From Phoronis australis (Eukaryota > Phoronida > Phoronidae): a stretch of DNA of 64,000 nt. Positions 11,014-20,700 of the stretch are shown here, one piece after another. The stretch covers positions 791,931 to 855,930 of the forward strand of contig NMRA01000097.1 of NCBI GenBank assembly GCA_002633005.1, written 5' to 3'. Positions within the stretch are counted from its first letter, which is position 1, and each line of letters opens with the position of its first letter. The translations under genes were made by a program, and so were the position numbers. Below the pieces are notes generated by a model, which was not told where the DNA came from, ran no database searches, and was given only the letters and a program-made list of their open reading frames with translations.

Positions 11014-13219
11014 CTGAAATTTACAGGAAATATGCGCCAACAAATGTACTAATTGGATCGGCAGCAGACGACATTATAACCCAATTACGAAAGCTAAGAA
11101 GCAATGAATTTACCTGTCTTCCGGTGTACCTTTACCCTACGACTCGAACATAATATCTGCGAAGGTGGCAACATGGCGATGAAGCACCAAAATAGGCATA
11201 ATCCAAGAAGTTATTCTCTTTTTCACTCAGCGCATAAATACATGTATGTTGCGCTTACATTTGTGCCAGATGCTTTGAAACTTTTCTATAATTAAACAAT
11301 CATTAATTCCCGGAATTTTGTGAGAAACTCACGTCCAGCATCAAGTTATTCCATCGATGCAATATTTAGTTCCACGAACCACATAGGCAAGTAAACAACT
11401 TATTATTTTGTTTTCAAAACCCGAAATGTGTAGGCGCTACAGGTATGGTTGAGCCTGCTGAAACCACAGGTTTTCTAGTGTGGAGAATTGATCGGAGCAA
11501 AGCTACTACTAGCGACAACCGGTGTAAAAGTACACAAGTCGCCTGCTACACACCGCTCGCAGGTCACAAAGCCAGGCCAAAAGGAGTAAAATCGCTCAAC
11601 ATTATCACTTACTCTGACATTGATATCACCAAACGGAAGTAGACTCGGCCATTGGCAGCGGTGTATCTTTTATCAGTGAGCTCCGGACAAGCCATGACAT
11701 TCACTGGGTCGAAATTCTCGTAGTAATCGTAGGACATCCATCCAAAAATCTTCAGTCCCAATTTGCCGAGATCTCGTTCTGTTTCCGACACGCAGGAGGC
11801 ATTTGTAGAAGTGTTTTTGCACATTGCAAAAGTTGGATCCGCCTGTAATGCAGTAGAAAATGCATCCAATGGCCCTGCCTCTACTGAGTTTCACTAAGAG
11901 ATACACGTAATATATGGATGTGTTGCAAATTCGAGTCATTTATGTATCGGACGATCAACCTACAGTTTTGATATTACATTAAGACGTAGTGAAAGAACTT
12001 TCAAGGGTCTATTTTCGACAAACAAAACGAAAGTTGTAGATAAAAAACACTTCAGAGACACTCTGATTTGCGACAATGTTGTGCTTAATTGCACCAGTTA
12101 AAATTAATGTACATTTCGTTCACTGATGTCAACAATGCTGAAGTTTACTAATATGTAAATTTTAGACTGCATTATAGATACATTTCAGTTTGGTGCTTTT
12201 TAAAACAGATTGTCAGAAATGAATTTACAGATGTCACCGTTCGAGATTGGCTTTACATAGGACCTTATCGAAAAGTCCGTGTATTTAGCCAACTAACCAG
12301 GCAAAAATTATAGATTTTAACCCATTAAAAGTATTCACTGTATATATTTTCCGAAAAGTGAAAGCTTGTAACAGTCACGTGACCGTGTCTGTTATGTAAA
12401 TTTACAAAAAGTTCAAGGTTCATCCGTAGCAGATCAGCGATGTTCTCTGAAGTAAACGTCGTTAATTCTGGTTAACTTTGTCGGTTTAACGCTTCATTTT
12501 CGCCGGTTATGTACGTAAATACATGTACGTCGGTGTAGCTTTTGAAAAAATGAACTTCGCTAAAAGTCATGGGCGAGACTTTTTTTCTTCAACAGTGAGA
12601 CGGGGGTTTCAAAATGAGTTGGTCACAAGTTACTCGTACAACCAACCATGCTATTTTTGGTGGAATACAATTTGTGTTCTTTGTGAAGTGAAAAAAGACA
12701 TCAGTGTAGTGACCATAGTAGATTGAGTGAGTGCATAAGAATACACTTTTCATTGTTTACATTGAACTAATTTCAGCTACCCTGTGTTCTAGCTCGTGGA
12801 TATACGGAGAAATGCACGTTAGGCATGCGTATCAATAATGTAGATATACATTAAAAACCTTGTGATAACAAATGAGCTCCGCTTGTCGAACACCCCTGCC
12901 GTCGCTGTGAACCTACGTACAAGTAGAGGGCCCGCTACATGTACCTATGACAACGAAATATGTGTTCATTGGAATTCAGTCACTGTACCTCTAATTCGTC
13001 TCGCTCCCTAATTTTGAGCGTTTCACCCTTCAGCATAATGCGTTGGCCTCCTATAGCTTTATATTGGTCGAGCACATCATCCCACTCGTGTTTCGTGAAT
13101 CTCGGTTGGAACCACGACGCCTCCAAAGGGTACGAAGAGTTCAGTCCCAAACACACCGAAAACCCCGCCACGAGAAGTGTTACAAGAATACAGCTCATTA
13201 CAGTTAGTTGTGTCGACAT
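10173..13219 (-). CDS. Secreted DUF4434-like TIM-barrel protein (3' incomplete)
   Basis: Three exons join in frame into 434 codons: 13219-12989, 11842-11613 and 11013-10173, all with GT-AG borders and matching phases (0, 2, 0). Residues 1-25 form a signal peptide (MSTQLTVMSCILVTLLVAG...). Next comes LEASWFQPRFTKHEWDDVLDQYKAIGG, which resembles the start of DUF4434 glycosidase-like barrels, where W and the Lys/Gly turn are conserved. Later segments FVGYYVTDEVPL and SVWGPDVVAVHTGTGSG fit barrel strands of that kind, with E in DEVPL a candidate active-site acid. At least six N-glycosylation sequons support secretion. The family call is by resemblance only; enzymatic activity is not shown. The last exon ends in phase 0 at a donor, so the C-terminus is missing. 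Confidence 0.6.
11014..11612. other. Intron 2 of the DUF4434-like gene
   Basis: Non-coding; nothing else recognised. Confidence 0.6.
11613..11842 (-). CDS. DUF4434-like gene, coding exon 2
   Basis: A 230-bp exon starting after TTACAG in phase 0 (ADPTFAMCKNTS...) and ending at a strong donor AGA/GTAAGT. It contains KIFGWMSYDYYENFDPVNVMACPEL and two sequons (NTS, NAS). Its 2-nt overhang fits exon 3. Confidence 0.7.
11843..12988. other. Intron 1 of the DUF4434-like gene
   Basis: AT-rich and non-coding. No repeat was recognised by eye. Confidence 0.6.
12989..13219 (-). CDS. DUF4434-like gene, coding exon 1 with signal peptide
   Basis: The ATG at 13219-13217 is chosen because it starts directly before a hydrophobic signal sequence; a longer frame upstream lacks an ATG. 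The exon encodes 77 residues, ends in ERDELE and has donor GAG/GTACAG. Confidence 0.65.
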
Positions 13220-14740
13220 GGATCGAGCAGTACCCAATATTGGATCTAGTGATTAACCAGGGTAAAGTTAACCTATAACCTTTGACAGGGGACCCTGTCA
13301 TGCACGGGGTGACACAGAAGCCGGTCATTGATCGTTACTGTAACCTTTGAACCGTCGGTTTGCACGGCCATTACTGTCGAGGTCCTGGTCACTTTATCAG
13401 CGAGGCGGTTCTAAAGTAAAAATTATTGGGGACACAGACCAACAGGTGACTTCGCCAAAGCTTTGACCACCCCCGTCAGCCACCGGTCATCACCAATTTC
13501 GCACAAACACCACCCCTGGGCCTGCTGCATATCCCAGGGAGCAGTAGGGCCTATCGTGCAGAGGATTTGTGATGCTCGGGGCGATTGTTACTGGATGTCC
13601 CCCTCTCTCTACTCAACTCCAATCAATTTAACCACAATTAGGCACCCCCACAGTGTGGATGCCCGGGGGCTTTGTCCGGTCGCCCCATCCCCCTCCCTTT
13701 GCGGGCTATTGGGGAGGCAACCTCCCGAAACTTGTGCTGCAAAATCTGCATGGTGACGACGCAGGGAGAAGTAACATCATCTCGAACTTGAGTAGACAGA
13801 ACACTGTCTCAGAAACTTCGGGTATAGCTTTGTCTGATTTGGAAAATAAAAATGGGAATAAGGGTCAAGATTCTCTTGATAAGCGCCCAGTTTGGAGAAA
13901 GTTTGATTTAAATAGAATCATGCTTTAAATGTACATTTTGAAAGGATGCGTTGAGAGACCTGTCGTACAAATCCTTTAAGGCAAATGAGTTTTCAATCTG
14001 GTGAATGCACCCTTAGGCCGGGGAGGAGGGCAAATCATAAATGAAGTGATGGAATTTCATTAGCCTACGTCAAAATTCATCGAACACCATTTTTTTAAAC
14101 GGTTATATGGCGCACCCGGGGGGGCTCGAAGGGCTCGAACGAGCCCCCTAGTTAGTGAATTGGGCAAAAAGGTCCGCCTCAGTGAAACAAAAAGTCCGAG
14201 TAGACAAGGCAAAAGTCCACAAAATCACACGGGAAGTCGGCGCGGATGCACAATTCATGGGCCTGAACCACGACTAGTGGCCTCTTTGATTTCTTTCACT
14301 AAAAGGTCCGCTCACGGAAAAATTCGAGCCCCCTATACTTTAGGTTGGGTGCACGCATGGGTTATATCAGAATGTCACAAAAGTGCACTATGTTGTTAGG
14401 TGGAGGATGATACAAATTTTCCCAAAGTACAGCCTGTATCCAAGTTCACTGATTTATCGGAGACAAATCGTAAGAGCACAAATATTACTTCCTGAACATA
14501 TATTTCTCGGTGCTGTGTTGGCATTATCTAGCTGGTCTCTGCAGACATGAATGATAGTGTGTACCAGATGGGTAAAGGATACCACGAAACATAAGTAAAC
14601 ATTAAAGAGATATTCTTGGCGAGAATAGAAACCTTGTAAAAATAGCAGAATGCCCAGAACACCAATAGTTGCGGAACCCTCCACTGCTGAGCCAAATCTG
14701 AGTTTTTAAGCGTATGTATAGTAAACAGCCTTGATTTCAG
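13220..14740. other. Upstream flank and intergenic DNA
   Basis: Should contain the promoter of the minus-strand DUF4434-like gene; no TATA box or initiator could be assigned. A GC-rich patch lies at 13600-13760. Around 14110-14340 there are repeats of GGGGGGCTCGAAGGGCTCG type. No gene. Confidence 0.4.
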
Positions 14741-14824
14741 CGAATGTCTGGCAGACAACGGTGATCATAGGAGATTTGAAATAAAATCACAAAAACGACG
14801 GATTTTGTTGGTTTATACCTTTGT

Positions 14825-14973
14825 CAGTGTTATAGTGGGGCGTAGGCGCACGTAGGCGCAGACAACCACCTTTTGGCATTTGAACGTAGCGCCTAAGTTA
14901 CGTTCAGTGCTCGAGGTGATACGGTGGGCTTTGGGCGCCTATACTTAACCCAAATTTTGCCATTACAGCACTG
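14825..14973 (-). mobile_element. hAT-type MITE, inverted second copy
   Basis: An inverted relative of the 2927-3089 element. It shares GTAGGCGCACGTAGGCGC, AACCACCTTTTGGCATTTGAACGTAGCGCC and GTGCTCGAGGTGATACGG, starts CAGTGTTATAGTGG and ends TTACAGCACTG. Flanking 8-mers (ACCTTTGT and CCTTTTAT) are similar but not identical. It splits a coding-like relic. Confidence 0.75.
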
Positions 14974-15147
14974 CCTTTTATTAATGCTAATAACTTCGAG
15001 TCAGAACTCTATCCCAACAAATTCAACACCGAGGTGATACGGTGGGCTTTGGGCGCCTATACTTAACCCAAATTTTACCATTACAGCACTGCCTTTTGTT
15101 AATGCCAATAACTTCGAGTCAGAACTCTATCCCAACAAATTCAACAC
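14912..15147. repeat. 118-bp tandem duplication
   Basis: Positions 14912-15029 and 15030-15147 are near-identical units starting CGAGGTGATACGG and running through CCAACAAATTCAACAC. The unit spans the end of the MITE and the following coding-like sequence, so the duplication post-dates the MITE insertion. Confidence 0.9.
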
Positions 15148-15265
15148 TAATCTCCAAAATGTGTTTTTCGGCCGCAAAACCGATAATGTTCATTTGCGGA
15201 ACCGAATGGATACGACTGAACTGCATACGATAGTGACATTGTCGGCGAGAAAAGCGATTTTCTGA

Positions 15266-16642
15266 AATCGGCCCCGGCGAGGATCCGAACGAGGACTGAT
15301 GTTTCGCGATACACGACTTTGTACTAGGCCTATCACAAACAAGAAACCACTGTTACAAGAAAGTGTAACATTTAAGTGTGTTTCCCCCACATTCACCCTC
15401 GTACGCGAAATATTAATAATCTCTGTGCTCGAAACGCGCCTTCAAACTGACTAACTGCATTGCCGCACGGCAAGCTTGGAGAAAATTTACAATTTTCATG
15501 TCTAAAATGAGCTCAGTGTGGAAATTAGATCCATGTCCCAGGTTACACAAGGACACGCAAATAAGGGCTGAGCAAAGAGGGGTAAGAGACAAGTTTGAAC
15601 AATACTCGATTGTCTGCTCCAATAAAGTCCAATGGGCGTCCGGAGCCCAAACCTCAGACCTACACAGTCAATGTGATGGTCGGAATGGCCAACATTTTAA
15701 AGATTGGACCGACCACTCCATCTTTATCAGTTGCACTAGTTGACCAAGATTTATTTTCATAGCAAAAACAAACTGCAAAAACAAAACAGCAGGTGTAATC
15801 GTGGCAAGGAAATATGAGACCAATGTGTAGGAGATAAACAGTCTCATTTGAGAATCAAGACACGAAATACCACTTAAAATCCAAAAAGGGCAATCTGGAT
15901 ACTGAGAACCAGTTTGATGCCTGCTCTTCAGTGCCGAGAAAACTCGGTATTCTCGAAACGCGAGTCTGCTGTGACTATTCACCTGAATGTACAGTGGGTC
16001 AGATGAGTTTTAAAAACCGGAGGCAAAATGCTAAGTTCTATCAAAACGTAACTTTTGAGTTACCCCATTTAGTGTTATAAAATCGGCCCCAGGGCTCAGA
16101 TTGGAAATGATAATCCCTCTTGATTTCTGGGTTTGGAAATAAGTTACACAATTAGCATTATTGTCGCTCGAGACCATACGCCGTGACACTAAAGCCAACT
16201 TGCAGAGCTTGGTCCCAAGAACATAATCGTTAACTGTCAGACAGTTCTTTCTGGGCCCAAAATCACTTCTGAGTACAAGTAGTAAGGAGCGATTAAGTGG
16301 GATAATTTTTTTCTTTGACGGAACGCGGATTTAAAAGATTCCTGCACTAAGCAAAATGAAAATGTATACTAGGCTACTTTCGTCTATGAACTGCCTACAA
16401 CCCAGATAGTTTCTTCGCGATTTCTGGGTTTGTCATATTATTTCCTTGTATGTTTCTGCATTCTTCAATAAACATACATCACCTTAAAAATGGTACTGGG
16501 TTCTTAAGAAAGCACTTTAGAGAATGATGTCATAGTTTCTTCACTGTATACTATATTCAAGGTCCGAACGTTTCGCTGCTTTGCTTAAAACTTCACCACT
16601 CCTAAACGGTGAACAAAGGCAGAGCGATCAAAACTTCTAAAG
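15266..16642. other. Intergenic with a possible hairpin-element copy
   Basis: Around 15895-15960 there is a GAGAACCAGTTTGATGCC segment followed by an inverted partner, a diverged member of the hairpin family seen at 37700, 49757 and 54362. Otherwise nothing is recognised. Confidence 0.4.
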
Positions 16643-16831
16643 CAGTGGCGGATTTAGAGGGGGGCCAAGGGGGCCATGCCTCCCCTCCCCCTAAAATTCT
16701 CCCAGATTCTATTTGGCAGTACGGGGATGCGAATGTCTGACGGGCAAAATCGCGAATGTCTGACGGGCAAAATCCTGGCTAATACTCTGCCCTGCCCCCC
16801 TCCCTAACTCAAAATTCTGGATCCACCCCTG
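16643..16831. mobile_element. CAGTGGYGGATT MITE, copy 2
   Basis: Starts CAGTGGCGGATTTAGAGG and ends TTCTGGATCCACCCCTG. A short internal direct repeat (GCGAATGTCTGACGGGCAAAATC) is present twice. Imperfect flanking similarity (TCTAAAG and TAAAGGA) may be the remains of a target duplication. Confidence 0.7.
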
Positions 16832-17153
16832 TAAAGGACAGTCACAAAATGAAAAGGGCACAGGGAACAGCAAATTAACGGCAGACAGGGTCAGAAGGGA
16901 AGTACTATTGCTATTCTCAATAATAGAAGGCTTTGAATCAAAGACGTGTAGGCTTTCTTTAAGGTGTAGGGTACAGGGTCTATTGTCGCTGCGTAATTTT
17001 TGTTCTTCAGTGCCGTGGCGGAGTCGGTGCCTAATCACACCAGCATCGAAAATTCATTGGCGATCGTTCTACAGCTAGGTGTGTGGTTTTCACTTATAAT
17101 GTTCTAAGCAAAATAACGAAACGTCTGCAATGTGTATATAGTATAGAATGAGG

Positions 17154-18408
17154 TAAATATGACATGGTTCACTAAAGCGCATGTTATATGTTTCTGGTGA
17201 TTTGCCCTAAAACGAGAACTATATAACTTATCACTAATACAAAGATTAGACCCCTGGGAAAGGGATTCGCAGCTCCGATACTTTCTTGCGTATTATCCTA
17301 GATGAGGCCCCACTCGGCCTAAATTATTTCCGGTTAGTGGGACAACAGCCTCCCGTTCAGTAACGCTAGGACCTCGCTAAAAAGCAAGACTTCGCGAGAT
17401 TACGTGAGATATTGCCGTGTATTTTAAATGAGAACACGTGACCTTGGCTAGACTTTGGCTAGGTCCTAGCGTAGGTCCTAACGTCTACTGAACGCACGCC
17501 AGCTGACCATGATTAGCAGATGACGTACTTGCTGGAAATAAAATCTGCTAATTTGGCCAGGTGTCGCTAGTGAACAATGGCAACCATTGCTTCTGCACTG
17601 AGAGCATAGATTTCGTTCATTGAAAGTGTACGGAGTTGGCGGTCCACGTATTATAGTCTATGATGGCACGTTGTGATTTTTTAATGAAACCTTGTTTTTC
17701 CTATGGCTAATCCGAAGATTTTCAAACAACTTCTAAAGATAAAGTGCACAAATATTCATGAAAGTTTTTCAACAACCGTCACTCACACCAGTCTACGTGA
17801 CTGGGGGGAGGAAACTTGTGTAACCGCCAGAATTGTTGACTCAAGGACAACTTTATCACGTCTCTTCCCACATCGGCATGTCACCGTAAAACAAGTTTGG
17901 TGGTTGGGGTTGATTGGAAACAAGAGGGCTCGTCACCTTTAAAAAATCAAAGGTACACCAGCTGCAACCAAGATCACCACCGACACTGTTGGTTATTCAC
18001 AGGCTGTCTAGTATGCTTGCTGCCTTGACATTGTGTTCCTTTGCCTTAAATCCCAATAGTGAAAAGTCATAGTGTAAAGTCATAGACATTAAAAGAAAAA
18101 TACCCTCTTTATTATTTTCATTATAACATTCACAGTGACTAACTCATTGAACGTGCACTCAATCACAAGTTTTTCAGTCAACATTAATTGTCAAAGTCAG
18201 CTAATTATATTGAGCGCTACATCGGTGGATCAAAATGGCCAACATCAAAGTCAGATAAAATAAGATCAAGGCAGTTTATTAGGTGATAAATAATACTTAT
18301 GACCTCCATTCCGACCACAGGATGACAACAGGAAACAAGATGTGATATTTTTGCCTTATTTCACAGCGTGACGTCTGAGACCTTGCAAAATTAAAACAAA
18401 ACATTCGA
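17154..18408. repeat. Large direct duplication, copy 1 (1255 bp)
   Basis: Near-identical to 18410-19507. Copy 1 is longer by 157 bp: a 151-bp MITE with its 3-bp target duplication, plus a 3-bp indel. The two copies are separated by a single N at 18409. A 79-codon open frame inside is also present in copy 2, but most differences alter the amino acid, so it is not treated as a gene. Confidence 0.95.
17346..17502. mobile_element. MITE insertion with CAG target duplication
   Basis: A 151-bp element (17349-17499) is present here and absent from the paired site at 18602, where the sequence reads GACAACAGCTGACC without interruption. The element is flanked by CAG on both sides (17346-17348 and 17500-17502). 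Its subterminal inverted repeats contain GTTCAGTA and TACTGAAC followed by TAGGAC-type motifs. A 3-bp duplication of C-W-G form is known for PIF/Harbinger elements, so a Harbinger-type MITE is the best guess. Confidence 0.8.
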
Positions 18409-18409
18409 N

Positions 18410-19507
18410 TAAATATGACATGGTTCACTAAAGCGCATGTTATATGTTTCTGGTGATTTGCCCTAAAACGAGAACTACATAACTTATTACTAGTACAAAG
18501 ATTAGACCCCTGGGAAAGGGATTCGCAGCTCCAATACTTTCTTGCGTATTATCCTAGATGAGGCCCCACTCGGCCTAAATTATTTCCGGTTAATGTGACA
18601 ACAGCTGACCATGATTAGCAGACGACGTACTTGCTGGAAATAAAACCTGCTCATTTGGCCAGGTGTCGCTAGTGAACAATGGCAATCATTGCTTCTGCAC
18701 TGAGAGCACAGATTTCGTTCATTGAAAGTGTACGGAGTTGGCGGTCCACGTACTATAGTCTATGATGGCACGTTGTGATTTTTTAATGAAACCTTGTTTT
18801 TCCTATGGCTAATACGAAGATTTTCAAACAACTTCTAAGGATAAAGTGCACAAATATTCATGGAAGTTTTTCATCAACCGTCACCCACACCAGTCTACGT
18901 GACTGGGGGGAGGAAACTTGTGTAACCGCCAGAATTGTTGACTCAAGGACAACTTTATCACGTCTCTTCCCACATCGGCATGTCACCGTAAAAGTTTGGT
19001 GGTTGGGGTTGATTGGAAACAAGAGGGCTCGTCACCTTTAAAAAATCAAAGGTACACCAGCTGCAACCAAGATCACCACCGACACTGTTGGTTATTCACA
19101 GGCTGTCTAGTATGCTTGCTGCCTTGACATTGTGTTCCTTTGCCTTAAATCCCAATAGTGAAAAGTCATAGTGTAAAGTCATAGACATTAAAAGAAAAAT
19201 ACCCTCTTTATTATTTTCATTATAACATTCACAGTGACTAACTCATTGAACGTGCACTCAATCACAAGTTTTTCAGTCAACATTAATTGTCAAAGTCAGC
19301 TAATTATATTGAGCGCTACATCGGTGGATCAAAATGGCCAACATCAAAGTCAGATAAAATAAGATCAAGGCAGTTTATTAGGTGATAAATAATACTTATG
19401 ACCTCCATTCCGACCACAGGATGACAACAGGAAACAAGATGTGATATTTTTGCCTTATTTCACAGCGTGACGTCTGAGACCTTGCAAAATTAAAACAAAA
19501 CATTCGA
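18410..19507. repeat. Large direct duplication, copy 2 (1098 bp)
   Basis: Counterpart of 17154-18408 with the empty MITE site at 18602-18604. Few substitutions separate the copies, as expected between alleles or very recent duplicates. Confidence 0.95.
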
Positions 19508-20595
19508 CACTTGCTGTTGTATGAAATGGAATGTACCCAGCTAATAGTCATATAACTTAATGGAATGTACCCAGCTAATAGTCATAGTACTTTATCAGCA
19601 CTCAATACACCTTCATTTTTAGTCACAATTTTCTTTTGATTCAACAAAACAGGGAATGCCCTACAATATATATGCTTTCGAAAGACACTGTGAGCATAAA
19701 CAACTTAATGTACAAACAAATAGTTGATCTATACAATCCCTAAAGCAATAACAGCACTATATTGGAAGTGTTACAGACATCAAAATTAAAAAATTCCGCA
19801 ACACAATTGAATCACAGCCACTGACTGGAGTTTCAACCAACATTCAGCAAGGCATTCATGCAATTCGATAAGGTCACGAAAAAACAAAATAAATAACAAC
19901 ATAATGTCATCCTGTCTCTACTCTATTTATTTTGTTTATTTAACTGTAATTGCTTCACCATCTGTAGTAGTCAACATTTTAACTGGACAAAAGTAAGAAA
20001 GAAAGGCAACATTTCATCATATATATGTCAAGCTAAAGAAATGAAAAATACTATCTGAACTAAGAACTTCTTACAAAGAGCACAAACTAAAAACCAAATT
20101 CCCATATTTTGAAACTTGGGAGGACTGCGCTGTCATTGTGTAGATTTTTTATTTGACTGCTGCACATACGAACAACATCAAAAAGGAAAAAACAAAACGT
20201 GCACTTGTGATGAGTGACTAAACTAGACTTAAATAACTGACCTCAACATTTCCCTGGCACACTGCCATAAAGGCAGGAAGTGGCCACTGAGAAACTGAAA
20301 CTTTTGCAACCTTAAGAAAAATGTTAACAGTTGCAAAGGGACTCCTTAAACATAGGAAAAGGCTTGGGAAATAAACGAAACATGATTCAAAAGTAACCAA
20401 CAATATCACATACAGTACATTAGAACTTTTGAGTGTGTATTTCAGAGCTAAAACACAAATTTTAACTTCATGCGTCATGATTACAGAGAATGTGTAAAGC
20501 CACTTGTTATGAAATAATCACATCAGCAGGACGGAATGTAGAAACTGAATGCCTGTGGGCCATCACAGCATTGTCTGACATGTTTCGGAGTGAGG
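19508..20595 (-). other. Probable 3' UTR and downstream flank of CAMK4
   Basis: Follows the CAMK4 stop codon on the minus strand. Two AATAAA hexamers on that strand (19940-19935 and 19931-19926), about 660 nt after the stop, are candidate polyadenylation signals. Open frames here show no protein similarity. Confidence 0.45.
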
Positions 20596-20700
20596 TTACG
20601 GCATCGCTTCTTCCGTGCTCCGTCGCTGTACCTCACTCTTGCTTCGATCGCCTGAACCAATGAGAACCTTGTTAACGGCGATAACGGCCTCTGTGACAGC
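20596..20700 (-). CDS. CAMK4: CAMK4 coding exon 11 (C-terminus)
   Basis: After CCAATAG at 20701 the frame continues [20 protein letters not shown], then [14 protein letters not shown] and TAA (20598-20596). The amphipathic [11 protein letters not shown] continues KRKLR exactly as AAVKAVVASSR does in mammalian CaMKIV. Chosen over other frames because phase and similarity agree. Confidence 0.85.
   Translation of the reverse strand, partial: AVTEAVIAVNKVLIGSGDRSKSEVQRRSTEEAMP

Larger units (their letters stand above)
14741..15265 (+). pseudogene. Coding-like relic interrupted by a MITE; related to 50023-50208
   Basis: After an AG at 14739-14740 the frame reads ECLADNGDHRRFEIKSQ, is broken by a hAT-like MITE (14825-14973) and a 118-bp tandem duplication, then resumes as ANNFESELYPNKFNTN, LQNVFFGRKTDNVHLRNR and runs to a TGA at 15263. 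The ORF at 50023-50208 has the same order of motifs: ECLADNGENW, VIKS, ANNF, NAFFG-KTE. The protein family is not recognised. It may be a broken exon of a gene or a piece of a larger mobile element. Confidence 0.5.

Noticed and set aside
17703-19041. A 78-79-codon ORF present in both copies of the large duplication
   Set aside because: The copies differ by mostly amino-acid-changing substitutions, no known domain is visible, and the duplication is probably an assembly artefact. Conservation of the frame is explained by near-identity.
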